Of a DNA stretch of 64,000 nucleotides, positions 1 to 11,046 are shown one piece after another (the stretch's first letter is position 1; each line of letters opens with the position of its first letter). Source of the DNA: Chenopodium formosanum (lineage: Eukaryota > Streptophyta > Magnoliopsida > Caryophyllales > Amaranthaceae). The stretch covers positions 35,381,898 through 35,445,897 of the forward strand of contig CM044869.1 of the NCBI GenBank assembly GCA_024500155.1, read 5' to 3'. Below the pieces are notes generated by a model. It was not told the origin of the DNA. It saw only the letters and a program-made list of their open reading frames with translations, and searched no databases. A program made the position numbers and the translations under genes.

Positions 1-204
1 TGGTCGGGCGAAAATTGTGGAATTTTCCACCCTACACTCGCGCCCAATTAGGCAGAGCTTCCCCCAGTCGGGCGATTTTCTTCCTTTTAAGAACTCTCTT
101 CTCGCGCCGGTCGGGCGGAGCATCGCCTAGTCGGGCGCGCTACAGCACTAAAATCCGATTTTTTCTTTTATTTTCTCCAAATTTTCATAAAAAGCTTCAT
201 TAGT
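1..204. repeat. GC-rich CGGGCG-motif tract at the left edge
   Basis: The motif TCGGGCG occurs four times within about 140 bases, in a GC-rich stretch unlike the AT-rich flanks. The same motif recurs in the Athila LTR at 2160-2310. The short open frames here are composition artefacts. It is probably part of the Athila internal region or of another LTR inserted there; the window edge prevents a decision. Confidence 0.4.
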
Positions 205-219
205 ATTATTGACAGCAGA

Positions 220-1176
220 AACATTGGCTACAGAATTAGGAACAACATTTAGATTATCCAGTTTTTGGCAAATAGATGATAACTGAGCCTGCAAAAGGAT
301 ACAGAATCAACATTATGTTTTCCTTTGTTAGCAAACCCTCTAGGATTCCCATATTGGGAATTATGAATTGCCATATCTTAGATAACTTGACCTGCATTAT
401 CAACATTAAGATTTATAAACCTCCCACTAGCTGCAGAATCTAGAATTGTTCTAGATGTCTTTCCAAACCCATTGTAAAAAGCTTGAATCAACTACCATTA
501 TGCTAGATTATGGTGGGGGCATTCTCTCTGCAGATCCTTAAACCTTTCCCAAGCCTCATATAGAGTTTCATCTGGCTCTTGGGCAAAGTTTTGAATTGCA
601 CTCCTTAGTAAAGCTGTTCTTTCTACAGGGTAATATTTGTTATAAAAATTTAAAGCAAGAGTTTCGCATTCAGTAATACCAAGTGCAGTTCTATTCAAAC
701 CATTAAACCACAGTTTAGCTTTTCCACATAAAGAAAAGGGAAAAAGAATCTCCTTGATTTGGTCTTGCGTGACCCCAGCTTGCCTAATGGTATTGCAATA
801 TTGACAAAAATCTGCAACGTGAAGATTAGGATCTTCACCCTTAGCTCCAATGAATAAACTAGGGCGTAATCTCGAATTGCACTCCATCAAGAGCCGGAGT
901 AGGAGTGAGATGTGGAAAATCCATTAGTGACAGCTGCGAATAATCGCTGAGATTGCGAGCTGGAGGTGGTAGTGGTGTTGTCATCTTTGATTTAGGTTCT
1001 GAAGAAACTTCCAAATCGCTAGAATTAGACGGGGGTTCCAAAGGTGGATTACCTTCAGAAGTTTCTCGTACCTGTTTGAAAAGGTTCTTCTGTCTATGAA
1101 AAGATCGTTCGATTTCAGCATCGAATGGAATGTAACCTGATCTAGAACTCTTGGGCATAAACACAGAACTGAACAA
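220..1176 (-). pseudogene. Degenerate Athila gag
   Basis: Two overlapping frames make up the gag start: 859-1176 (N-terminal part, from a Met near 1176) and 498-890 (the retrotransposon gag domain). The second frame carries the family signature, including LFPFSLCGKAKLWFNGL and YEAWERFKDLQRECPHH, as in Athila capsid proteins. A one-base frameshift near 850 separates the frames, and a stop follows at about 498. Recognisable gag-like sequence continues, broken, towards 220. The product would be the capsid polyprotein that packages element RNA in cytoplasmic particles; this copy cannot encode it intact. Confidence 0.75.
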
Positions 1177-1276
1177 ACAAATATGAGAAAATTATCTCAA
1201 AGAACTTGCGTTCTCTTAGAAGGGAGAAAGTAATTTAGACTACAAAAACAATCAGAAATAAAAAAATTAAAACCGT

Positions 1277-1294
1277 CTCCCCAGCAATGGCGCT
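1277..1294 (-). other. Primer binding site of Athila-A
   Basis: On the minus strand the bases six nucleotides inside the LTR read AGCGCCATTGCTGGGGAG. This is close to the tRNA-Asp-complementary site (TGGCGCCGTTGCCGGGGA) used by Athila elements. It fixes the element's orientation and the inner edge of the LTR at 1301. Confidence 0.7.
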
Positions 1295-1300
1295 AAATTT

Positions 1301-2687
1301 TGACAGGATAAAGTCATATCACCCAATCAAAAGAATTACCTAAGTCCTCTAACTAAAGTAGATAGGGAAGTAGGGTCAAACCACAGGGAAACAAGTCAAT
1401 TTATTCCTAATTCGTTAAAATAATCTAAATTATTAAGTAACCAAATTGTTGTTGTAAAAAGAATTAAACTAAGGAGAAATCAATTAATACAGACTTAGGG
1501 TATAGGTTCACCAATAAATAATATTCCAAGGTAAACATAATAACCAATCATCAATGCATTAATTAACTTGATCATAAAGGGCTTTCGCTACGCATTACAA
1601 TCACAGAATAAATCTACCGATATTAAATCGCATTTCTCGAATCTTGATTTAACAATTTATAAAATAACATGCCTATTGAAACTAAGCCTAAACATCAATT
1701 CTCATCTCTCAAATCTCGAATCAATATTGCATAACTCATACAATTAAACCAGGCCTAATCTAATTGCATAGCATTAAATCAATCAATAGGAAATTAATCA
1801 AGCATTGACAGTCAACAACAATAAATTACCCCTTCATATTATTTATGGATCCCCACAAACTCTAGAAAGAAAACTACTCACACATAATTAAATCTAAGCT
1901 AATCAAAACAAATAAACAAGACATGATGAATTAAAGAAATTAAATTACTAAAAAAAATAGAGAAGCAATCGTTACCAAAGTTAACAAAAATTATGAGTTG
2001 AACAAAGTTATAGAGAGAGAAAACAAGAGAGAAGTTTTAGCTTAAGAGAAGATTAAACTAATGAAAGAGTGGTAATTGGATCAAAAGCTACTAAAACGTA
2101 TTTATACAAACTCCTAAAAATCCTAATTAGAAACTAAGTAAAAACGTTGAAAAACACTCCTCCAAGACACGCGCCCGGTCGGGCGAAGCACTGCCCGGCC
2201 GGGCCCGCCTTTTTATCTTCAAAGCTTTTCTCGCGCGCCTTTGGGCGAAGAACAACATTCTTCTTCTTCCACCCCGCCCGGCCGGGCGCACCTTCAGGCG
2301 AGCTCCCATCTGGACGAGCGAAGCCTTGGGCCTCTAACGGACTATCATTTTGGGGTAATTACTTGGCCCAAACGCTAATTTCCTCCATGGGGCTTCAATC
2401 ACTCGTTTTAATGCCTCGGTTTCTCCTATATTAAGCCCTTAATCACCAGTTTGATGACTCCAACCGGCCTTGGGCTACGAAAGATGGTCGTGGTTTTCCA
2501 ATGCTCGTAATTACTCCAATAAATCCGGGAAAAAGCTCCAAGTGTGCAATTTCCAACAAAACTCAACTAAAACTATGAAGACACTAGAAAACACAAATTA
2601 GTAATAAAAGTGGCTCTAAAGAGCCAAAAACACTACTAATTATGACCAAGGGACGGGGATAAATCACTATAAAAAATAGACATATCA
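1301..2687 (-). repeat. 5' LTR of Athila-A (about 1.39 kb)
   Basis: The LTR runs from TGATATGTC (at 2687, minus) to CCTGTCA (at 1301), giving TG...CA ends next to the primer site. It contains a CG-rich island at about 2160-2310 with perfect palindromes (GCCCGGCCGGGC and CGCCCGGCCGGGCG). About 60 bases downstream on the minus strand lies a TATAAATA box near 2097-2107. The rest is AT-rich and non-coding; frames seen across the GC island are not genes. Confidence 0.75.
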
Positions 2688-2692
2688 ATTAC

Positions 2693-4714
2693 TCTTAAAA
2701 CATTTTGGGAAAACTATTTGTCATAAGATGAAACGTTGAAAGGTTTCATAGTGGAATAAAAAAATTTACTAATTATTCCACAAAACTATTTTATTGTGGT
2801 TTAGAATTAAATTATGAGTCCATTCTATTTATGAGAATATTCAAAATAGGGTATCAAGTCAATTTCTTGGATAAAGAAACACCTATTAAGTGAACGTTGA
2901 ATATTTTAATTGAAAATTATCCCTAATCAAGTTCATTTAAATGATGGACGATTAATGACCACTTGCATCGTTTCTTATGTAGTATGGTTTATAGTACCGT
3001 TTCTTATGCTATAAGGACATGATTGTAATAAATAATTGGCACATATATTAGTTTGGACCTATACCGGATCGACCTATAAGAATACTCAAAGAGATTCAAA
3101 AATCGTCGTAAGTATACCCCTCATTACGGCTATCGAAACCTCTTTCCTCGAACATGAGTATTGTGAGTTCTCTTGTTTGAGTACTAGTCCGTTTTGATGT
3201 TCGTCAAACGTTTACTGTATATGGGGATTATAACGGAAACACTCGGGCGGCTAGGTCCTCTTAGTAAGAGAAGCTGATAGTAAAAGACTGGGAATGTCCC
3301 CCTACTTACAATAGGGAAATGTCTTTGTTGTTTACAAGGTCTCTGAAGAGCGAGACTGTGAAAATGCATGGTCGTGCTCAGATAGATTTTAAGCAATCAT
3401 CTGCTTATTGTCAGTCGAACTCGGATTTCGAGAAACACTTCTATACATAATAAGGATGATGAATAATCTTATCTTATAGTTCATGAAGAGGCATTAAGTG
3501 ACATAGGAAATAGGTTGTACACTAAATGGGCACTTTTCCGGAAGAACAACTGGTAGATTGATAGGAATGGTGTCCTTCGAACAAGTGTATTATTCCAAAT
3601 AGGGTTCAGAATCAATTACGGAGCTAATTATTCAGCAAGGTCAAGTGATCAGAATGCCTAGTTGGAGGCCGCTTCTGATCAGTAATATTAATGTATAATT
3701 AATATTACAGCTTAATCTTGACTAAACCCTTTGGGTCACACCGAACCAAGTTAACAATCCGTGTCGACGAATTAATTCGAAAAGAATTAATGAGTCATTA
3801 GAGTATTAAGAAGAAAGACGTCAGATTTTGAGCTTAGAGCGTCGGAAACTAATCTCAAATGTCGAGCCAAAATTTGGGAATTGGCAAGACGGGAAAATGC
3901 TTCAAGTAACAAATAAAAACCCTAGCCTCGAAATGGCCTAGCCATGCGAAAGGCTAAGAAAGCGTGCCAAATGGAAGCGCGCCACGGTGGCAGCTCACCA
4001 CGTTGGCAAAGCGCCATGAGGCAGCGGGCTGCGTACCCGAGTGATGGGTCATAGACGCGAGCCGATAGGTGGCGGCCTAACTGAACCCATCTTGGGGCTC
4101 AAGGTTGGGTGCCACATGGTTAACTCACAATGGATGTGAGTTGCCTTGTGGAGCAAGTGGGGAAGTGGTCCTCATCTAACCATGTGACACTTGTTACTTA
4201 GTGATTCCTTGGTTAATTTAACTAGGAATTGAATTTAACATTCTTCCCATCTGGGATCGTTTTGAGAAAAAATCACACATTTAAAGATGAGAGGATTTCA
4301 CAAGGAAGCACTCCTTATAAATACCCAAGGCATACCTTGTGTATTACTCACTTGAGTTGAACTCAATAAGACAACTCCCATTAGGTGAGAAAACCTTTAA
4401 ATTCGTAATACTCTAATCTTTCTGGGTCTAGCCCCACCTAAACTCTAGGGTAGGGTCATACGGGTCGTGCTTGTGGGTGGACTCCGTTAGAGGGGCCATA
4501 TTTGGGGATCTTTGCGTTCTTGAGTCCCTGTTGGTTCAAGTAAGATCTCGATTGAGCGAAGCACGCTACAGGGTAAGATCGCCTTCTTTTCTCTTGTTAA
4601 CTATGATATTAATTATGTTAATTAACATTCTTATGTTTAGTTGCATTTATTTATGTGTGGGTCTAGGGGTCGGGTTTTGTTTCCGCGAAAAGTCAGACTT
4701 TCCAAAACCCAACA
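2693..4714 (+). mobile_element. Copia-0: 3' UTR and 3' LTR of a copia element
   Basis: From about 2760 the sequence matches the 3' UTR plus LTR of copia-1 (22600-24742) and of copia-3 (38540-36432, minus). The shared order is a TGGAATAA...ATTATTCC hairpin, an ATGAGTCCATTC segment, and a segment with the start ATGTCTTTGTTGTTTACAAG. A weak polypurine motif and the LTR follow. The pol gene is missing because Athila-A lies at the left edge; it is expected left of the window. Confidence 0.75.
3559..4714 (+). repeat. 3' LTR of copia-0
   Basis: It begins TGATAGGAATGG after a degraded polypurine tract (ACTGGTAGAT) and ends AAAACCCAACA, the same end as the LTRs of copia-1 and copia-3. Like them it has the GAATAATTAATATT region and a GC-rich patch near 3960-4100. 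At about 1.16 kb it is shorter than the copia-1 LTR (1.32 kb). The next bases, CGATT (4715-4719), are a candidate target duplication. Confidence 0.7.
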
Positions 4715-4719
4715 CGATT

Positions 4720-6034
4720 GACCGGTGAAGGTTACACCCCATTCATAATCCATGAGATTACTAGTTCCATATAGTTCGGAACCATGAAAGGAGGATCGGG
4801 GATGATGGTACGAAGTGAGCCATGGAGTCACATTCACCTGTATTGGCCTCTACTCGATTCTTACAGTGAGAAGTAATTCCTGCGATCTCAAAGGCATACA
4901 AACAAAATATTCAATTCGCTCCAAACTATTATTAAGCTAAATTGGTTGAATATTAATGCAACATATAATTCTAAAATATTTGTGATCACTTGATCAAACA
5001 ACAAGATTAAATAGGAACCTAAACCGGTTATCCAAATTATCTTATTAGGCGTGATTTCCAATTACATATTCTCTTTAAACATGCTATATGGTGATCAATA
5101 AATATAACAAAACTAACATTATTTTTAGAAGCAATTCAACAATAAATCCAACAATTAATATATGACAAACATAATAAAAATCGTTAGAAAAATAACAGAA
5201 ATACAAGGAACATGATTCCTTACTTTGATTTTGTTTGCTTGCAACTACAAAAATAATAAACGCGTTAGTAACTTCAAGGAAATTATTAAACAACAACAAT
5301 GGAAATTAAATTAAATTAAATTAAAGTTGATTTGGGCCCAAACCCTCAAACAATTCTACCTTTCCCGCCTTGGCTTAAGAGTAGAACTACGGGTAAAGTA
5401 TGGACTCCTTGGAGTGCTTAAAAGAATTATTGTGGAAGAATAGGGTAGGCTAGTGTTTAGGCTAGAGCATATAAGAGAGAAAAGAGAATTATTTAATGGC
5501 TCGAACTAAAGAATCAGTAGGGTATTTAGAGAGGAAATGAACAGGGGATCCCACGAAACCCTAGAAGTGATAAGTAAGAGCCGCAAACCCTAATTAGGAA
5601 CCACGTCATGGTACTAGGCACCGTGACACGGTGTTGTCAACCGTGGCACGGCATAGGACACCGTGTCGCGGTGTACTGTTTACCCAAAGTGCGTCCAAAT
5701 TCATTTTTATCCTAATTCTTAATCATTAGTTTCGGTATTTTTAAGTTTCCTTTCATAGTTCTGGGCTTATTTAGGTTTATTATTCATTAATCGGGCTCAA
5801 TTAATAAGTAATACAAAATGAATTAAAAAGGGTTTAGGCTAAAATATAAATTGGAGTATGCTTTGACTAAATATTAGAACTGATCTGTTGACTATTTTGT
5901 GAGCTAGGTTTGATTAAACATGGATTTTAAGCAATCCTAGGATTAAATACTCGACTTGCCCAATAATGGCGGTGAAAGGTTGTTCATCACCGGGTTTGGT
6001 TTCGGGAAGACATTTTTAGGTACCTATAGGTACA
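4720..6034 (-). repeat. Tat-like LTR relative (minus), solo or truncated
   Basis: The order of segments matches the minus-strand LTR at 56073-58137: a GGCCTCTACT segment, TTATCTTATTA followed by GTGATTTC, then TTGGGCCCAAACCCTCA. The outer start on the minus strand is TGTACCTATAGG at 6034. A CG-rich palindromic module lies at 5605-5685 (for example CACCGTGACACGGTG), upstream of a TATA-like CTCTAAATA on the minus strand. The inner boundary next to copia-0 is approximate. No coding sequence was seen. Confidence 0.55.
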
Positions 6035-6045
6035 AGGTTTTTCTT

Positions 6046-6139
6046 TAAGGCCAAAGAAGAGGGAGTTCAAAGACAAGGCAAAGATGTGGTGCTTCTATTA
6101 TTGTAGGCAAGGCCACTACAAAAGGGAATGTAGCGTATA
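6046..6139 (+). pseudogene. Copia gag zinc-knuckle relic
   Basis: About 30 codons read KKREFKDKAKMWCFY followed by GHYKRECS, a CCHC zinc knuckle with one displaced cysteine. It closely resembles the gag of the region at 41622-42003 (minus), not the gag of copia-1. It is cut on both sides by LTR pieces (to 6034 and from 6141), so it is a scrap left by successive insertions. Confidence 0.6.
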
Positions 6140-6140
6140 C

Positions 6141-6310
6141 TGATGAGTGTCATTTACGGCACTCATATGGTAGCATTTTAGGATGTTTTTCTTCTATTTT
6201 ATAGCTTTTATCTTCAAATAATGTTTTAATTTTAATCTTTTATGATTTAGTTCCTTCATTCCCTTTACTTTGCAATTTCTTGCATTTTACGTGTATTTTT
6301 GTCTTTGCAA
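6141..6310 (+). repeat. Start of an Athila-like LTR, truncated
   Basis: The piece begins TGATGAGTGTCATTTACGGC and matches, in opposite orientation, the first part of the LTR starting at 43165 (shared ATATGGTAGCATTTTAGGA). It stops near 6310, where the copia-1 LTR begins. Only the first ~170 bases are present. Confidence 0.6.
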
Positions 6311-7561
6311 TTCGGAAAAGGGTTAGGAATTATTAGAAAGCTAATTATTCAGTGAGGTCAAGTGATCGGAATGTCTGGGTGGAAGCCGATTCCGATCACT
6401 AATATTAATGAATAATTAATATTACAGCTTAATCTTGACTGAACCCTTCAGGTCACACCCAAGCAACTAGCGAACCGAAGCGACGAATTAATTCAGACAG
6501 AATTAATGAGTCGCCTGAGTAATTAATATTTAGACGTCGGAAATTCGATCTTGGAGCGCCAAAACCGAGCGTCGAAAGTCAACTCGATAATAAAAAAGAC
6601 GAGACGAGAAAAACTAATAAATCAACATATTCCCAAAAATACTCCTAGCATCGGAATGCCCCAAGAAAACCGAATACTGGGGGCATGGTGGCTAACAAGC
6701 GCACCAACCCGAGCCTATGGCTGGCTAGTGCGTGCTAGCACACCTGAGCTAGCATGGCTACTGCGGCCATGTGCGCAAAAGGCCAGCAGCAACCCGCACA
6801 TATGGTGTGAGGCATGCTGGCCGAGGGAGCCAGCAGCAGCCCATGGCTGCAGCGACCCGCACGCTCGTGCTGGGCTTGCTTGCCATGGGTAGCCTCGAGC
6901 AATAGGGGAGGCATGGCATCCCACTTAGGGTGTCTTGGTGCCTAAGTGGGGCTGCCATGTGGCGGCTAGCAAGGGAGAGTGAGTGGTGTGAGGTGGCGGT
7001 TTATAGGAGTGGAGTGGGGAGCAAGTTTGGTCCCCCCCTTCCTCCAAATGGTCCTCACCTAACCTCTCATGTGAGCTTTACACTTGTTGATTTATTAGTA
7101 GCTTGCTTATTTATTTTATTTTAGATTTAAAATAAAATGAATAAAATCAAAATCTCCCACATGGAAAGATGATGGAAATTTTGAGAGCCTTTGCCTATAA
7201 ATACCAACCTTGGGTGTTGGGATTCTTCACTCGAGTAAGTGTTTAAAAAGGCATCACAGTGTGAAAACCTTTGAACACTAATTACTTGGGTTTTGAGGTC
7301 GGGCCTTGCTAACTCCAAGGCAATAGACCGAGTTCGGTGCTCGCGTTGCGGGTGGACTTCGAAGGAGGTCTCCGTGTGAGCGGAGCTAAAGGGCTTTCAA
7401 AGTAAGAGCTCAATTAAGTGAGCGAAGCACGCTACAAAGGTATTAATATCTTACTTAGTCTTGTGTTTATTTTAATTATGCATTATGGTTATAATTATTT
7501 TGAGTTTGGTTTTAGGGTCGGGTTTCTTTCCGCGGTGGGTCGGACTCACTGAAACCCAACA
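6311..7561 (+). repeat. 5' LTR of copia-1
   Basis: Collinear with the 3' LTR at 23421-24742 and ending CGAAACCC-type/AACA directly before the primer site. A TATA box (CCTATAAATACC, about 7192) follows a GC-rich patch (6660-6990). The first ~45 bases present in the 3' LTR are missing, replaced by an Athila-like LTR scrap. The short frames inside the GC patch are not genes. Confidence 0.8.
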
Positions 7562-7562
7562 G

Positions 7563-7575
7563 TGGTATCGGAGCC
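7563..7575 (+). other. Primer binding site of copia-1
   Basis: TGGTATCGGAGCC differs at one base from TGGTATCAGAGCC, the complement of initiator tRNA-Met used by most plant copia elements. It lies one base after the LTR end. Confidence 0.85.
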
Positions 7576-10199
7576 ATGCTCATTTATTTTTATAATAATA
7601 TTTTTCAAGGCGGTTTTATGGCTTAAGTTTTCTTGTTTTAATTTGCTAATTAGATTAGTAGCTCGGTTTATTAATTTTAATCCTTTATTAGAGCTGACTT
7701 CAGCTCCCGAACCTAGATTTTCGCCCAAAAATAGTGAATTTTGGGTTAAACAGGCGTTCTGGAAATGGTTTTCCCTTTTGGGGCAGTTTTTTTAGCCAAA
7801 AAAACGACCAAAAATGCACTTCTCGTGGGATTTTTTGTTTTGACGAAAATTTTTAAGTCTTTCTAACCTTGACAATTCATTGCATATTTATGGTGGTTAT
7901 GTAATTGGTTCATACCTTAATTTATATGCAATTCTAAACCCTTTTAGGCATGATTACTTGGTGGTAATTTGTGTTTGAAAGTTTGGTTTTATTTTTCACA
8001 TAATTGCAAATTAATTACATTAACTGTGAAATGTTTGTCTTTTGTTGCTTCCAAGTACTAAAGATTCAATCTTTAATTGTATTAATTGAATGAAACTTTG
8101 AGTTACTAAATTCCATGAATTTTTTGTTCAACTTTTAATTTAATCATGTATTAAGTTGATTGGAATTAAAAGTTTGAAACTTGTGATAGAAATTTATTTT
8201 ATCTTCATATTGGAAGATATAATTTTTCAAGGATTCACAAGTATTAAAGTTAGAATTTTATTGAACTTGTGTTCATTTTTCCAACTCCCTTTTATTTTGT
8301 CAAAATCTCATGATTAATTTAAATTAATTAAATTAATAGTGAGTGATTGCCCTTATTATTTTATTGCAACAAGTTAAACTAATTTTATTAAAGAATGGTT
8401 CTTGGAAATAATTTTGGTTGTGTTCACTTTTTGTGAAATTTTAATTAAAGTTTGACTTATTTAATTTTTCATTTTTGCTCACTAAATTAGTTCTAAAAAT
8501 TAATTTAGAACTAATAAATTAGTCACGCAAAAACTCGAAGTTTAATCCCGAGAGTTGTGGCACGCAAAACCAAGCAAAACCACTCGGCTAGCCAGGCTGC
8601 TGTGCAGCGCGCATGTGGCTGCTGAGGTGGGCTGCTTGGTGCACGCCACACATGGCACCGTGGCTGTGTGTGTGCCTAGCCACAACAGCCGCACAGCAGC
8701 ACAGGCCGTGCGTGCGTGTGAACTGGTGTGATGCGCGGGTCGTGGGCAGCTAGTGCATGCTTGATGCTTGGTGCGACTTGAGTTTGTGTGTGTGTGGGAG
8801 TGCTACGTGCTTGTGGCACGATGCGTACAACAGCAGGCTTGCGTGGCCTTCGTGGCTAGTGTCGCAAGCACGCTCCGTAGAAGAGTCAACGTGTATGCGA
8901 TATTCTATGCTATTGATGTGACGCTTGGCATGAGTCACGACTGTGTGCATAACCCCTCACTTAACGCTTGTGCCTCATTTTAATTATTTTAATAAAAGTT
9001 GGAGGCTAGGCCTCAGTTTTTGAGCGGCATTTGCAAAATTTAAATTTGGCAAATAATTGGGTTTACTAGCTTAATTATTTGGATTAATTAAGATGGATGT
9101 GGAATTTAGTAGGAGCTTCAATAATTAATTGCGTAAAATTACATAATTAATTAAACAACTTTGACTAGTTTTAAATAGGCATGTTAATTGGATTAACGAC
9201 CTAAATTAGTTACAAGTTTATGCGCGTTTTATGCATTGTTACTTGTTTTATCATTGTAAAATGCATGGGCCATTCACAAATAGTGAATGGATGAATGGAA
9301 TGTATATTCTCTCACAGGTTTTATGAAATGGCAACTAGTGGGCCCCGATTAGGATAGAAAATACGGACTGCGATCCGTGATGTATTTTTGTAAATCTAAA
9401 TACGGTCTGCGAACTGTTGAGTATTTTTGTACCTTAATATTTAGGTTAGTCCTAATCGTAGATACTAGTATTTGCATAATTATGGTTGTGTCTTGAAGAT
9501 GGAGGTTCTTAGAAAACGAAGCCATGAAGTTACAAAAGTCGTACCTTGAAGATTCAAGGGGTCATGCTAATTTCCAAATGCATCTTTATTTTTGTTTTCG
9601 ACATATATCTATATATGAATATTTATATATGAATTATATGTTAGATGCATGTTTAGGATTTCGAATGTTGTGATGATTAATTAAGTTCACTTAAATCAAC
9701 CAACATAGAAACCCTAGGTCCCTAAAATATTGAATGAAATTGCCATTCCATAACAACACTTATTGACCTATTGAGAGTAGTGATGGGCTATGCCAAAGCG
9801 AGGCATCATTATTACTCCCTAGACTCATAAGGCATACCGGGTATGCAAGTTGGTTTTGGTTATACTCAACGATATGAATGATAGAGTCGTAACATGTCTT
9901 GGCAAAGTGGATAAATTGTTGAGAGAGCATTAGATGCGACGATTTATTCAACCAAGAGTGGCTTGGAGCCATTAGCAAAGCGTTTCTTACCTTAGGAGAT
10001 TGAGTGTTAAGACAAGCCAAAGTATGCTTAACCACTCTTTGTTTCTTTGGATCTTGGAATCGACTTATTCTCACCAAAACGGGGAAAATTTTAATGTGTG
10101 AATAAGACGTTTAACTAAGTTTGATTAAAATGCATGATTTCAATATTATTTAAAATATATGAATGGTTTTTCATTTCAAATTATTTCGATTGTAGAATC
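7576..10199 (+). other. Long untranslated leader of copia-1
   Basis: There are 2.6 kb between the primer site and the gag start, with no convincing sense coding frame. It is mostly AT-rich, with a GC-rich stretch (8560-8960) and two imperfect ~40-base direct repeats at 9360-9440 (ATACGGACTGCG / ATACGGTCTGCG). A 105-codon antisense frame (9760-10077, minus) has no recognisable similarity. The boundary with gag is the ATG at 10200. Confidence 0.5.
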
Positions 10200-11046
10200 A
10201 TGTCTTCAAATAACTCAAACAACCAATTCTCGATAAGAAGAAGTTGAGTGGGCCAAATTTTCTTGATTGGCAAAGGAACTTGCGTATAGTTCTCATGTAA
10301 GAGCAAAAAGAATATGTCCTTGATGAGGAAATTCCCGAGACTCCTAATGAGGAGGTGACTCAGGTTGCCCTAAATCGATGTTAAAGTGCCAATCGGGATG
10401 TCAAATGCGTCATGTTGGCCACAATGTCTCCCGAGCTTCAAAAGACTTTCTTTGAAAAAGAGACAGCTTTTGAGATCATTTCTGAGCTGCAGAACATGTT
10501 CCAAGAGCAGGCCCGAATTGAAAGGTTTGAAACCCACAGGCAGATGCTTGAGAGTAACCTCAAGAAAGGAAAGCCAGTCAGCCCACATGTACTCAAAATG
10601 ATAGGATTGTTTGAGAACATGGAAAGTCTTGATGCAGGGTATTCAACCGAGATGGCAATTGACATCATTCTCCACTCGCTGCACAAAGGTTATGATCAGT
10701 TCAAGATGAATTATAACATGCACAACATGGAGAAAACCCTCACCGAGCTTCATGGTATGTTGAAGTAAGCCGAGCAAACGCTCAAGGATGAGGGGAAGCA
10801 TGACATGCTCATGATTAAAAGGGGCAAGTCGTTCAAATTCTCAGGCAGAAGAAGAAAGGCTTTAAGGGGAAGGGTACAAAAAGGACCTTTCCGCCTAAGT
10901 CTAAAGCTACCAAGGATAACAAGGAGAAAAAGGTAGCGTCTTCTAAATCTGATTCCGAATCTTCTACTGTAAGAAAAAAGGACATTGGAAGAGGGATTGC
11001 CTCAAGTTCAAGGAAGATAAGAAGAATGGAACCGTTGCTTCTGAAT
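10200..11046 (+). pseudogene. Copia-1 gag, broken
   Basis: The ATG at 10200 is followed by a frameshifted gag. LSGPNFLDWQRNLRI is readable near 10250, then the long frame 10412-10768 with the copia gag core (RIERFETHRQML, SLHKGYDQFKMNYN). A zinc knuckle (YCKKKGHWKRDC) lies near 10965-11000. Several frames are needed, so it is dead. The product would be the capsid/nucleocapsid precursor. This gag differs clearly from the gag remnant at 41622-42003. Confidence 0.7.

Larger units (their letters stand above)
1..2687 (-). mobile_element. Athila-type Ty3/gypsy retrotransposon (Athila-A), 5' part
   Basis: Read on the minus strand, the order is LTR (2687-1301), primer binding site, leader, then a degenerate gag running off the left edge. 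The gag sequence and the tRNA-Asp-like primer site match the Athila branch of Ty3/gypsy. The LTR start TGATATGTC is also of Athila style. The five bases next to the LTR (2688-2692, ATTAC) should be one copy of the target site duplication; the other lies outside the window. The sequence to the right is a copia 3' UTR that begins abruptly at the LTR edge, so this element inserted into copia-0. Confidence 0.75.

Noticed and set aside
2127..2434. Arg/Pro-rich frames on both strands of the Athila-A LTR
   Set aside because: They arise from the stop-poor GC-rich palindromic island of the LTR.
6551..7124. Frames of 60-113 codons in the copia-1 5' LTR
   Set aside because: They lie in the GC-rich patch of the LTR, change frame between the two LTRs, and have no known domain.
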